64,000 nt of DNA from Xanthomonas hyacinthi. GTDB lineage: Bacteria; Pseudomonadota; Gammaproteobacteria; Xanthomonadales; Xanthomonadaceae. Below the pieces are notes generated by a model. It worked only from the letters and a program-made list of their open reading frames with translations, searched no databases and was not told where the DNA came from. Position 1 is the stretch's first letter. Each line of letters begins with the position of its first letter. The DNA is taken from contig NZ_CP043476.1 in the NCBI RefSeq assembly GCF_009769165.1, forward strand, positions 186,001 through 250,000, given 5' to 3'. Below are positions 56,604-64,000 of this stretch, piece by piece. The position numbers and the translations under genes were made by a program.

Positions 56604-56819
56604 CCTTCTCCCTTTGGGAGAAAGTGCCCGCAGGGCCGATGAGGGTAGGCGTGAAGCGATGCCTGATGGGGACGCGGAGCGGTGCCGAATGTCGCAGGGC
56701 GTACAAGAGCCGCCCGGATACCGCAGGAGGCGAGCACGAGCGCAGCGATTCCGCCCATCCGCGCGAGGCTCCGCCCCCTACCCTCACCCCCGGCCCCGCT
56801 CCCGCTGGGAGAGGGGGGC
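56603..56819. repeat. MITE-like element between the two pstS genes
   Basis: The left end (TCTCCCTTTGGGAG, then GGGCCGATGAGGGTAGG) and the inverted right end (CCCTACCCTCA, then CGGCCCCGCTCCCGCTGGGAGAGG) are imperfect terminal inverted repeats of about 40 bp. Each end has its own small CTCCC/GGGAG palindrome. The 130-bp interior has no gene. The element lies exactly between the first pstS terminator and the Pho box of the second pstS. Similar TCTCCC...GATGAGGGTA sequences are, from general knowledge, dispersed in xanthomonads. Confidence 0.7.
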
Positions 56820-56862
56820 GAAGCGGCTGTTTTCCTTGACCAATTTCACGCATGGGCAGCCG

Positions 56863-56890
56863 CGTCATGAGGCTGTAACAAAAACATCAT
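56863..56890 (+). promoter_or_regulatory. PhoB box upstream of the second pstS
   Basis: CGTCAT (56863), TGTAAC (56874) and CATCAT (56885) repeat with exact 11-bp spacing and A/T-rich 5-bp spacers. This is a good Pho box, 54 bp before the ATG. Confidence 0.65.
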
Positions 56891-56944
56891 TTCATAGCGA
56901 GCATCCGCCGGATCGTCCGGCCCTCTTCGCTACGGAGTGACCCC

Positions 56945-58042
56945 ATGAAACTGCAGCCGGCACGCTTTGCCGTCCTGTCCCTGGCCCTCGTCTTCGCCGT
57001 CACTGCCTGCCAGCCGGGCAATCGCGACAAGCAGGGTGCCGCCGATGCGGCAGGTGCTGCGCCCGCAGCCGCCCCGGCCGATGGCGCCAAGAGCGCCGCG
57101 GAGATTTCCGGCGCCGGCGCGTCCTTCATCTATCCGCTGGTGTCCAAGTGGTCGGCCGACTACCACACCGCCACCGGCAACAAGATCAACTACCAGTCGA
57201 TCGGCTCCGGCGGCGGCATCGCCCAGATCAAGGCCGGCACCGTCGATTTCGGTTCCTCCGACAAGCCGCTGGACAGCGCCGAACTGGCTGCCGCCGGCCT
57301 CGGCCAGTTCCCCTCCGCGATTGGGGGGGTAGTGCCGGTGGTCAACCTGGACGGCATGGAAGCGGGCAAGCTGAAGCTGACCGGCGCGGTGCTGGCCGAC
57401 ATCTTCCTCGGCAAGGTCAGCACCTGGAACGATCCGGCGATCGCCGCGCTGAACCCCGGCACCCCCCTGCCCAGCACCAAGATCAACCTGGTGCACCGCT
57501 CCGACGGCTCGGGCACCAGCTTCAACTTCACCAACTACCTGTCCAAGGTCAGCCCGGAGTGGAAGAGCAAGGTCGGCGAAGGCACCTCGGTACAGTGGCC
57601 GGGCGGCGTCGGCGGCAAGGGCAACGAAGGCGTGGCCTCGTACGTGCAGCAGATCAAGGGCTCGATCGGCTACGTCGAACTGGCCTATGCGCTGCAGAAC
57701 AAGATGCCGTACGCCTCGCTGCAGAATGCGGCCGGCAACTGGGTGCAGCCCAACGCCGACAGCTTCGCCGCGGCCGCCGCGTCGGCCGACTGGGCCAACG
57801 CCAAGGACTTCAACCTGGTCATCACCAACGCCGCCGGCGCGCAGGCGTGGCCGATCACCGCCACCAACTTCATGCTGATGCACAAGCAGCCCAAGGATGC
57901 GGCGCGCAGCAAGGCGACCCTGGAGTTCTTCAAGTGGGCGTTCGAGAAGGGCCAGCCGCAGGCCAACGAGCTGCACTACGTGCCGCTGCCGCCGGCGCTG
58001 GTGCAGCAGATCGAGGCGTACTGGGCCAAGGAATTCAAGTAA
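56945..58042 (+). CDS. pstS: Phosphate-binding lipoprotein PstS, second copy
   Basis: 365-residue phosphate-binding protein. Unlike the first copy it has a lipoprotein signal (lipobox AVTAC) and a flexible Ala/Pro linker (about residues 22-50) before the shared core GAGASFIYPLVSKWSADY. The binding loops IGSGGGIAQIKAGTVDFG and HRSDGSGTSFNF are intact. The linker would tether it to the membrane, so the two copies may work at different distances from the permease or at different phosphate levels. A hairpin (58053-58076) separates it from pstC. Confidence 0.95.
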   Translation: MKLQPARFAVLSLALVFAVTACQPGNRDKQGAADAAGAAPAAAPADGAKSAAEISGAGASFIYPLVSKWSADYHTATGNKINYQSIGSGGGIAQIKAGTVDFGSSDKPLDSAELAAAGLGQFPSAIGGVVPVVNLDGMEAGKLKLTGAVLADIFLGKVSTWNDPAIAALNPGTPLPSTKINLVHRSDGSGTSFNFTNYLSKVSPEWKSKVGEGTSVQWPGGVGGKGNEGVASYVQQIKGSIGYVELAYALQNKMPYASLQNAAGNWVQPNADSFAAAAASADWANAKDFNLVITNAAGAQAWPITATNFMLMHKQPKDAARSKATLEFFKWAFEKGQPQANELHYVPLPPALVQQIEAYWAKEFK

Positions 58043-58052
58043 GCGCAAGCAG

Positions 58053-58076
58053 GCTTCCGCCCTCGCTGGCGGAAGC
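58053..58076 (+). terminator. Attenuating hairpin between the second pstS and pstC
   Basis: GCTTCCGCC-ctcgct-GGCGGAAGC forms a perfect 9-bp stem 11 bp after the pstS stop. It lacks a run of T residues, so it is more likely an RNA-stabilising or attenuating stem than a full terminator. This would fit the higher expression normally needed for the binding protein. The remaining 206 bp before pstC contain no gene. Confidence 0.55.
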
Positions 58077-58282
58077 ATGTGCGCGGAGGCGGGACGCACC
58101 GCGCATATGAATCGCGCCCGACGCTGCTGCAGGCAGCGCCGGGCGCCGCATCGGTACGACGTAGTCCGGACTTTCGGGTTCCCGCTCGCGCGGGAGCGAC
58201 GCAGCCACCCACCGCGCGCGGCCACCCCCGCCGCGGCCATGATCGGACCGCGCCACTGCGCGCTCCGGCAAACACCGAGCCC

Positions 58283-59257
58283 ATGAACGCCACCGTCATT
58301 CCCGAAGCGATATCGGCCCCCCGCGGACGCGACCTGCGCGACGCCCGTGCCGACCGTCTGTTCCGCTGGACGCTCACCGCCACCGTCGTCTTCGTCCTCA
58401 TCGCCCTGGCCAGCGCGGCGCTGTCGATGCTGTGGGGCGGCCGCCATGCCCTGCAGATGCAGGGCCTGAGTTTCTTCTACTCCAGCGAATGGAACCCGGT
58501 CGAGAACAAGTACGGCGCGCTGGCGCCGATCTACGGCACCCTGGTCACCGCACTGATCGCGATGCTGATCGCGGTCCCGGTGAGCTACGGCATCGCGTTC
58601 TTCCTCACCGAAGTGTCGCCACGCTGGCTGCGCGGCCCGATCGGCACCGCCATCGAACTGCTGGCCGGCATCCCGTCGATCATCTACGGCATGTGGGGCC
58701 TGTTCGTGCTGGTGCCGGTGATGACCGAATACGGCACCCCGTGGCTCAACGACCACATCGGCACGCTGCCGCTGATCGGGCCGATGTTCCAGGGCCCGCC
58801 GCTGGGCATCGGCCTGCTCACCGCCGGCTTCGTGCTGGCGATCATGGTGATCCCGTTCATCTCCTCGGTGATGCGCGAAGTGTTCCTGACCGTGCCGACG
58901 CGGCTGAAGGAATCGGCCTACGCGCTGGGTTCGACCAAGTGGGAAGTGAGCTGGGACATCGTGCTGCCCTACACCCGCTCGGCGGTGATCGGCGGCATCT
59001 TCCTGGGCCTGGGCCGCGCGCTCGGCGAGACCATGGCGGTGGCGTTCGTGGTCGGCAACACGGTGCGGCTGTCGCCGTCGCTGCTGGAACCGGGCACCAC
59101 CATCGCCGCGCTGATCGCCAACGATTTCGGCGAGGCCACCGAAACCTACCGCTCGGCGCTGCTGCTGCTGGGCTTCGTGCTGTTCATCGTGACCTTCATC
59201 GTGCTGGCGATCGCGCGCCTGATGCTGCAGCAACTGTCGCGCCGGGAGGGCAACTGA
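58283..59257 (+). CDS. pstC: Phosphate ABC transporter permease PstC
   Basis: 324-residue inner-membrane permease with about six helices. Motifs are FFYSSEWNPVENKYGALAP, the PstC region VSYGIAFFLTEVSP, AGIPSIIYGMWGLFVLVP, and the ATPase-coupling loop KESAYALGSTKWEVSWDIVLP, ending in GLGRALGETMAVAFVVGN. The ATG at 58283 agrees with the usual family length; longer in-frame starts lie in the untranslated gap. It overlaps pstA by one base (TGATG). Confidence 0.95.
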   Translation: MNATVIPEAISAPRGRDLRDARADRLFRWTLTATVVFVLIALASAALSMLWGGRHALQMQGLSFFYSSEWNPVENKYGALAPIYGTLVTALIAMLIAVPVSYGIAFFLTEVSPRWLRGPIGTAIELLAGIPSIIYGMWGLFVLVPVMTEYGTPWLNDHIGTLPLIGPMFQGPPLGIGLLTAGFVLAIMVIPFISSVMREVFLTVPTRLKESAYALGSTKWEVSWDIVLPYTRSAVIGGIFLGLGRALGETMAVAFVVGNTVRLSPSLLEPGTTIAALIANDFGEATETYRSALLLLGFVLFIVTFIVLAIARLMLQQLSRREGN

Positions 59258-60123
59258 TGGCCGCCGACATCGCAGACCGTCTGTACAACCGCCGCCGCGT
59301 GGTCAACGTGTTCGCGCTGCTGCTGTCCTGCCTCACCGCGCTGTTCGGGCTGGCCTTCCTGGGCTGGATCCTGTGGACCCTGCTGTCCAAGGGCATCGCC
59401 GGCATCGACGTCGATCTGTTCACCCGCATGACCCCGCCGCCGGGCGAAGAAGGCGGCCTGGCCAACGCGTTCTTCGGCAGCGCGGTGATGTGCGGCCTGG
59501 CGCTGCTGATCGGCACCCCGCTGGGCGTGGCGGCCGGCACCTGGCTGGCCGAATACGGCAATGCGCGCAAGACCGGCCAGGTGGTGCGCTTCGTCAACGA
59601 CATCCTGTTGTCGGCGCCGTCGATCGTGCTCGGCCTGTTCGTGTACACGCTGTACGTGATGCAGACCGGCGGGCGCTTCTCGGCGATGGCCGGCGCGCTG
59701 TCGCTGGCCTTCATCGTGCTGCCGGTGGTGGTGCGCACCACCGACGAAATGCTGCGCCTGGTACCCTCGCAGATGCGCGAAGCGGCGCTGTCGCTGGGCA
59801 TCCCGCAGTGGAAGGTGACGGTGCAGGTGCTGTACCGCAGCGCCTCGGCCGGCATCGTCACCGGCGTGCTGCTGGCGCTGGCGCGGATCAGCGGCGAGAC
59901 CGCGCCGCTGCTGTTCACCGCATTCGGCAACCAGTACTGGAACAACAACGTCATGCAGCCGATGGCGAGCGTGCCGGTGGTGATGAACTCCTTCGCCGGC
60001 AGCCCCTACCCGAGCTGGCAGCAGCTGGCCTGGTCCGGCGCACTGGTGCTCACCGTGTTCGTGCTGCTGGTCAGCCTCGGCGCGCGCGGCCTGCTGCGCC
60101 GCTACAAGACTTCCAACGATTGA
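59257..60123 (+). CDS. pstA: Phosphate ABC transporter permease PstA
   Basis: 288-residue inner-membrane permease, the partner of PstC. Conserved segments are [56 protein letters not shown], the coupling loop [20 protein letters not shown], and [21 protein letters not shown]. Start and stop codons overlap as TGATG with pstC, showing translational coupling. Confidence 0.95.
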   Translation: MAADIADRLYNRRRVVNVFALLLSCLTALFGLAFLGWILWTLLSKGIAGIDVDLFTRMTPPPGEEGGLANAFFGSAVMCGLALLIGTPLGVAAGTWLAEYGNARKTGQVVRFVNDILLSAPSIVLGLFVYTLYVMQTGGRFSAMAGALSLAFIVLPVVVRTTDEMLRLVPSQMREAALSLGIPQWKVTVQVLYRSASAGIVTGVLLALARISGETAPLLFTAFGNQYWNNNVMQPMASVPVVMNSFAGSPYPSWQQLAWSGALVLTVFVLLVSLGARGLLRRYKTSND

Positions 60124-60142
60124 TTCCCCTATGGAACCGGCC

Positions 60143-60970
60143 ATGAACGATCACCACAACACCGCACCGATGCACCGCATCGCCATGCCCGCCGGACACA
60201 CCGCGCTGGCGCCATCGCCGGTCAAGGTGGCCGCGCGCGGCCTGGACTTCTATTACGACAAGTACCACGCGCTGAAGGGCATCAACATCGAGGTGCCGGA
60301 AAAGCGCGTCACCGCGCTGATCGGCCCGTCCGGCTGCGGCAAATCGACCCTGCTGCGCATCTTCAACCGCATCTATGCGCTGTATCCGAAGCTGGAGGCG
60401 CGCGGCGAGGTGCTGCTGGACGGCGAGAACATCCTGTCGCCGAAGTACCCGATGAACCGCCTGCGCAGCAAGGTCGGCATGGTGTTCCAGAAGCCGGTGC
60501 CGTTCCCGATGACCATCTTCGAGAACGTCGCCTACGGCATCCGCCACCACGAGAAGCTGTCCAAGGCGGACATGACCGATCGCGTCGAACACGCGCTGCG
60601 CCAGGGCGCGCTGTGGGACGAGGTCAAGGACAAGCTCGGGCAGAGCGCGCTGGGCCTGTCCGGCGGCCAGCAGCAGCGCCTGTGCATCGCCCGCGCGGTG
60701 GCCTTGCGCCCGGACGTGCTGCTGCTCGACGAGCCGACCTCGGCGCTGGATCCGATCTCCACCAGCCGCATCGAGCAGCTGGTCGAAGAGTTGAAGACCG
60801 ACTACACCATCGTCATCGTCACCCACAACATGCAGCAGGCCGCGCGCGTGTCCGACTACACCGCCTTCATGTACCTGGGCGACCTGATCGAACACGACCG
60901 CACCGAGATCATCTTCTCGCAGCCCAGCAAGCAGCAGACCGAAGACTACATCACCGGCCGCTTCGGCTAA
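60143..60970 (+). CDS. pstB: Phosphate ABC transporter ATP-binding protein PstB
   Basis: 275-residue ATPase that powers phosphate import. Walker A is [17 protein letters not shown], the Q-loop is [18 protein letters not shown], the signature is [19 protein letters not shown], and Walker B is [14 protein letters not shown]. The switch His is in [13 protein letters not shown]. The start at 60143 is preferred to the ATG at 60131 because GGA lies upstream at a suitable distance. The 30 or so residues before [18 protein letters not shown] are not conserved in the family. Confidence 0.95.
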   Translation: MNDHHNTAPMHRIAMPAGHTALAPSPVKVAARGLDFYYDKYHALKGINIEVPEKRVTALIGPSGCGKSTLLRIFNRIYALYPKLEARGEVLLDGENILSPKYPMNRLRSKVGMVFQKPVPFPMTIFENVAYGIRHHEKLSKADMTDRVEHALRQGALWDEVKDKLGQSALGLSGGQQQRLCIARAVALRPDVLLLDEPTSALDPISTSRIEQLVEELKTDYTIVIVTHNMQQAARVSDYTAFMYLGDLIEHDRTEIIFSQPSKQQTEDYITGRFG

Positions 60971-61041
60971 GACGCTCCGACGCCAGCCCCGCGACGCCAG
61001 GACGGCCGCGGCGACACTAACGAATCCAACGGACCTACGAC

Positions 61042-61752
61042 ATGAACACCCAGCCGAACGAGCACATCGTGAAGAGCTACGACGAAGAACAGCACCGCAT
61101 CGCCGCCGAAATCGTGCGCATGGGCGAGACCGCGGTGGCGCAGCTGGAAGCGGCCCTGGACGTGGTCGAGCGCCGCGACGACAACGCCGCGCTGCGCATC
61201 GTCGTCAACGACGAGGCGATCGACGCGCTCGAGCATGCGATCAGCGGCGACGTGATGCGGCTGGCGCTGCGTGGTCCGATGGCGCGCGACCTGCGCGAGA
61301 TCCTGGCCGGCCTGCGCATCCCGGCCGACATCGAGCGCATCGGCGACTACGCGGCGAACGTGGCCAAGCGCTCGATCGCGCTGAACACCTCGCCGCCGAT
61401 GCCGCAGACGCTGGGCCTGCGCCAGCTCGGCAAGCTGGCCGCGCAGCAGGTGCGCGAAGCGCTGCGCGCCTACCAGAGCAACGACGCCGACGCCGCACTG
61501 CGGGTGCGCCAGGGCGATGCGCTGCTGGACGCGCAGTACACCGCGCTGTTCCGCGAACTGCTGACCTACATGATGGAGGATCCGCGCAACATCACCCCGT
61601 GCACGCACCTGCTGTTCATGGCCAAGAACCTGGAGCGGATCGGCGACCACGCCACCAACATCGCCGAGAACGTGTGGTTCCTGGTGCATGGCGACCAGCC
61701 GCTGCCGCCGCGCGACAAGCGCGACGAAACCAGCACCACCTCGGGCATCTGA
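61042..61752 (+). CDS. phoU: Phosphate signalling protein PhoU
   Basis: 236-residue cytoplasmic all-helical regulator that links PstSCAB to the PhoR/PhoB system. It has two PhoU repeats: one around MGETAVAQLEAALDVVERR with RIPADIERIGDYAANVAKR, and a second with LTYMMEDPRNITPCTHLLF and KNLERIGDHATNIAENVWF. The E/DxxxD metal motifs of both repeats are present. It lies 71 bp after pstB. phoB and phoR are not in this window. Confidence 0.95.
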   Translation: MNTQPNEHIVKSYDEEQHRIAAEIVRMGETAVAQLEAALDVVERRDDNAALRIVVNDEAIDALEHAISGDVMRLALRGPMARDLREILAGLRIPADIERIGDYAANVAKRSIALNTSPPMPQTLGLRQLGKLAAQQVREALRAYQSNDADAALRVRQGDALLDAQYTALFRELLTYMMEDPRNITPCTHLLFMAKNLERIGDHATNIAENVWFLVHGDQPLPPRDKRDETSTTSGI

Positions 61753-61806
61753 GTCCGGATTCACGCGGCCTCGACACGGTCGATACGTGGCGACACCTAT
61801 CGACAC

Positions 61807-62017
61807 GTGCAAGCCACCGAATCCCCCGGAAATTCGATCGCCTGTTCATCGGCTGGCGATCGCGTGCCCGACCACCGCAAGCGCGGCCTGAAGGCGCCGC
61901 CGCGTGGCCACGAGTGGCGCCGGGTCGACAACCAGTACGTGCCGATCGCCGACGCCACCGGCGTCATCAGCGGCGTCATCGCCAACAGCCGCCGCCGCCG
62001 CGCATGCGGCTATCACC
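61807..62017 (+). pseudogene. Remnant of an RcnB-family protein downstream of phoU
   Basis: In this frame the stretch DHRKRGLKAPPRGHEWRRVD then NQYVPIADATGVISGVIA resembles the C-terminal half of small RcnB-type periplasmic proteins (PPRGYxWVRVxNxYVLV...GVI). No signal peptide is found, the only nearby start is a GTG at 61807 without a ribosome site, and the frame runs on through the terminator at 62018. It looks like a fragment left from a deleted gene. An unusual working leader gene cannot be excluded. Confidence 0.4.
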
Positions 62018-62040
62018 AGGCCCCGCTTCGGCGGGGCCTT
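62018..62040 (+). terminator. GC-rich terminator hairpin downstream of the pst-phoU operon
   Basis: AGGCCCCGC-ttcg-GCGGGGCCTT: an almost perfect 9-bp stem with a stable TTCG loop, followed by TCTCGTT. It separates the phosphate operon from the RiPP operon. Confidence 0.8.
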
Positions 62041-62156
62041 CTCGTTGGCGGACGGCGCAGCGCCGCATGCGGCGCACGGCGGCAGCGGGTACGCTTGGCG
62101 GACACGGCCGGCGTGGCGACGCCGGCACCCTGTCCACCTGCCTGGAGAGAATCCGC

Positions 62157-62519
62157 ATGTCCATCCCATCGCGCCCGTCCACCGCCCTCGCCGGCGCCGT
62201 CCTGCTCGGCGGGTTGGGCCTGTCTGCCTCCGCGCTGGCGATGACCGACCTGGCCCAGGGCTACGCGCTCGGCGCACAGGCCGCGGCGCCGCAGAGCGCA
62301 AGCACCGCCGCCACGCCGGCGCCGGCGCAGGCGCAAGCCAAGCCCGAGACCAAGCAGGCAGACGCGGGCAACGCCAAGAACGCCGAGGGCAAGTGCGGCG
62401 CGCATGCGCAGGACACAGCCAAGGCCCAGACCGACACGCACGCCAGCGCCGCTGCGCACGACGACAAGGCGATGGCCGAAGGCAAGTGCGGCGAGGGCAA
62501 GTGCAGTGGCGGCGGCTGA
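62157..62519 (+). CDS. bufA: Bufferin/HvfA-type RiPP precursor with EGKCG motifs
   Basis: 120-residue exported peptide. A signal peptide ([18 protein letters not shown]) precedes an Ala/Gln/Lys-rich low-complexity part, and three cysteines lie in EGKCG-type motifs: AEGKCGAHA, and [14 protein letters not shown] at the very C-terminus. DUF692 enzymes are known to convert cysteines in such EGKCG motifs to copper-binding heterocycle/thioamide groups. The product would be an exported metal-sequestering peptide. The ATG follows GGAGAG. The coding end overlaps the DUF692 gene. Regulation is not visible; a promoter must lie in 62041-62156. Confidence 0.88.
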   Translation: MSIPSRPSTALAGAVLLGGLGLSASALAMTDLAQGYALGAQAAAPQSASTAATPAPAQAQAKPETKQADAGNAKNAEGKCGAHAQDTAKAQTDTHASAAAHDDKAMAEGKCGEGKCSGGG

Positions 62520-63381
62520 TTCCGCGCCGCGCCTGCTGCCTGCGGCGAGCGCCGGACTCGGCCTGCGCCGCGGCCTGCTGCCGGAGCTGCTGCAGGCGCC
62601 GCCGGCGGCGTTCGATTTCCTGGAATGCGCGCCGGACAACTGGATCGGCGTCGGCGGCCGCCTGGGCGCGATGCTGGACACGCTGTGCGCGCGCCATCCG
62701 CTGAGCTGCCATGGCCTGTCGCTGTCGCTCGGCGGCGTGGCGCCATTGGACACGGAACTGCTGCAGCAGACCCGGCAATTCCTGGATCGGCACAAGGTCG
62801 CGCTGTACAGCGAACACCTGAGCTACAGCGCCGACGACGGCCAGCTCTACGAACTGCTGCCGCTGCCGTTCACCGACGAAGCGGTGCGCCATGCCGGCGC
62901 GCGCATCGCCCAGGCGCAGGATGCGCTGGGCCGGCGCATCGCGGTGGAGAACGTGTCCTACTACGCCGCGCCGGGCCAGGCGCTGAGCGAAGCGCAGTTC
63001 GTCGTCGCGGTGCTGGCCGAAGCCGATTGCGACCTGCTGCTGGACGTCAACAACGTCTGCGTCAACGCCGCCAACCATGGCTACGACGCCCTCGCCTTCC
63101 TCGCAGCGATGCCCGGCGCACGCATCGCCTCGTACCACATCGCCGGGCATCGCGACGACGCCGCCAGCGCGCTGAAGATCGATACCCATGGCGCGGCGGT
63201 GGCGGCCGATGTCTGGGATCTGCTCGACGCCGCCTACCGCCTGCACGGCGTGCGCCCGACCCTGCTGGAGCGCGACAGCCAGTTCCCGCCGCTGCCCGAC
63301 CTGCTGCACGAGGTGCAACGCATCCGCGACGCGCAGGCGCAGGCCGTGCCGTTCCAGGCGGCACGGGTAGCGCATGGCTGA
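62506..63381 (+). CDS. bufB: DUF692 multinuclear iron-dependent oxidase (BufB/HvfB/MbnB-like)
   Basis: 291-residue TIM-barrel enzyme of the MbnB/TglH/HvfB family, which modifies precursor cysteines using iron and oxygen. Metal-ligand segments are visible: [50 protein letters not shown], and [22 protein letters not shown] and [14 protein letters not shown] are the usual opening. The likely start is GTG at 62506, 8 nt after GAGGG and 14 bp inside the precursor gene, so translation is coupled. It overlaps the DUF2063 gene by 8 bp. Its precursor is encoded immediately upstream. Confidence 0.92.
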   Translation: MAAADSAPRLLPAASAGLGLRRGLLPELLQAPPAAFDFLECAPDNWIGVGGRLGAMLDTLCARHPLSCHGLSLSLGGVAPLDTELLQQTRQFLDRHKVALYSEHLSYSADDGQLYELLPLPFTDEAVRHAGARIAQAQDALGRRIAVENVSYYAAPGQALSEAQFVVAVLAEADCDLLLDVNNVCVNAANHGYDALAFLAAMPGARIASYHIAGHRDDAASALKIDTHGAAVAADVWDLLDAAYRLHGVRPTLLERDSQFPPLPDLLHEVQRIRDAQAQAVPFQAARVAHG

Positions 63382-64000
63382 ATCGCTGCACGCGCAGCAG
63401 TTCGCGCTGGCCCTGCACCTGCGCGACCCGCAGCGGCACGCGCCGCCGCCGGACATCGAACCGCGGCGCCTGGCGGTGTACCGCGCGTTGTTCTTCGACA
63501 ACATCGCGCAACTGCTCGCCTCGCACTTCCCGGTGCTGCACGCCACCCTCGACGGGGAGGCATGGCACGCATTGCTGCGCGCCTTCTGCGCCGAACACCG
63601 CGCCCGCACGCCGCTGTTCCCGCGTGTCGGTGGCGAGTTCGTAAGCTTCCTGCAGCAACACCGCGCGGATGCGCAGCGGCCGTGGCTGGCGGAGCTGGCG
63701 CACTACGAGACGGTCGAGCTGGAGGTGCAGATCGACGACGCACCGCTACCGCCGCACGACCCGCACGGCGACCTGCTCGCAGGCATTCCGCAGCTATCGC
63801 CGTGGCTGCGCCTGCTGCGCTATCGCTGGCCGGTGCAGCGCATCGGCCCGGCCTGGCAGCCGAGCGCAGCGCCCGCACAGCCGACCTGCCTGCTGGCGCG
63901 GCGCGATGCCGACGGCCAGGTGCACTTCGCCGAACTGGCGCCGCTGGCCCATGCACTGGTCGAGCGGCTGCGCGACGGCGAGCACAGCGGGCGCGCGCTG
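63374..64000 (+). CDS. bufC: DUF2063 RiPP recognition partner (BufC/HvfC-like), cut by window edge
   Basis: At least 209 residues of a DUF2063 protein. The opening [44 protein letters not shown] and [24 protein letters not shown] (interrupted here for length only) match the N-terminal DNA-binding-like DUF2063 domain. That domain, in MbnC/HvfC partners, binds the precursor leader and the DUF692 enzyme. The 3' end lies beyond position 64000. It overlaps bufB by 8 bp, completing a three-gene operon. A DoxX-type gene often follows in such operons and would be expected to the right. Confidence 0.9.
   Translation, partial: MAESLHAQQFALALHLRDPQRHAPPPDIEPRRLAVYRALFFDNIAQLLASHFPVLHATLDGEAWHALLRAFCAEHRARTPLFPRVGGEFVSFLQQHRADAQRPWLAELAHYETVELEVQIDDAPLPPHDPHGDLLAGIPQLSPWLRLLRYRWPVQRIGPAWQPSAAPAQPTCLLARRDADGQVHFAELAPLAHALVERLRDGEHSGRAL

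Overview
The window is GC-rich bacterial chromosome that reads as a Xanthomonas-type gammaproteobacterium. The clues are closely packed GC3-rich genes, a paired hybrid kinase and HD-GYP regulator, dispersed palindromes of the 'tgtgggagcgacttcagtcgcgacg' kind, GGGAATC heptad elements, and an ice-nucleation gene of the Xanthomonas/Pseudomonas type. Genus is an inference; no rRNA or tRNA gene was seen.

Layout. (1) 1-9.8 kb: the first half of a polyamine-catabolism cluster. It holds two PotF-like binding proteins (one cut by the window edge), a SpuC-like transaminase, two glutamine-synthetase-fold gamma-glutamylpolyamine synthetases, PuuD and PuuB. (2) 9.9-26.4 kb: an accessory block. It contains an MFS symporter, an ice-nucleation protein of about 1440 residues with about 74 tandem 16-residue coils, a molybdoenzyme island (OFA transporter, FdhD, FdhF/YdeP-like protein, small winged-helix-like protein), a secreted hypothetical protein, an ISL3 transposase, and a three-gene overlapping operon built around a tiny signal-peptide-bearing Rhs C-terminus. 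(3) 26.8-32.1 kb: the second half of the polyamine regulon. It has PuuC, PuuR, an omega-amino-acid transaminase, alanine dehydrogenase and the deleted remnant of mmsA. (4) 32.2-53.8 kb: mostly housekeeping genes. These are EthD, a ParB-like protein truncated by a palindrome, DUF445, a hybrid kinase with HD-GYP regulator, RlmKL, GNAT, a YqiA-like hydrolase, MOSC, AmpD, DUF1684, a sulfurtransferase, DUF1289-Nudix, FKBP, a crotonase, Nth, a SulP permease and carbonic anhydrase. (5) 54.1-61.8 kb: a Pho-type phosphate locus with an OprP-like porin, two PstS, PstC, PstA, PstB and PhoU. (6) 62.2-64 kb: a bufferin/HvfA-type RiPP operon (EGKCG precursor, DUF692 enzyme, DUF2063 partner), running off the right edge.

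How the parts work together. Putrescine can be glutamylated (PuuA), oxidised (PuuB, PuuC) and released as GABA (PuuD), or transaminated directly (SpuC). Beta-alanine from spermidine would go through the 29.2-kb transaminase, with alanine dehydrogenase recycling alanine to pyruvate. The normal next enzyme, MmsA, is destroyed here. A conserved palindromic motif, GGTGTTG-N5/6-ACTTTACAC, lies in the puuR/transaminase divergent region, and a weaker version lies upstream of puuD/puuA; it is the best candidate PuuR operator. The phosphate genes carry 11-bp-periodic half-sites typical of PhoB boxes, and the two pstS genes are separated by a perfect terminator and a MITE-like element.

The most interesting parts are the secreted mini-Rhs operon, the EGKCG RiPP operon, the homogenised ice-nucleation repeat array, and several families of dispersed palindromes that have altered coding sequences (puuB N-terminus, ParB-like C-terminus).
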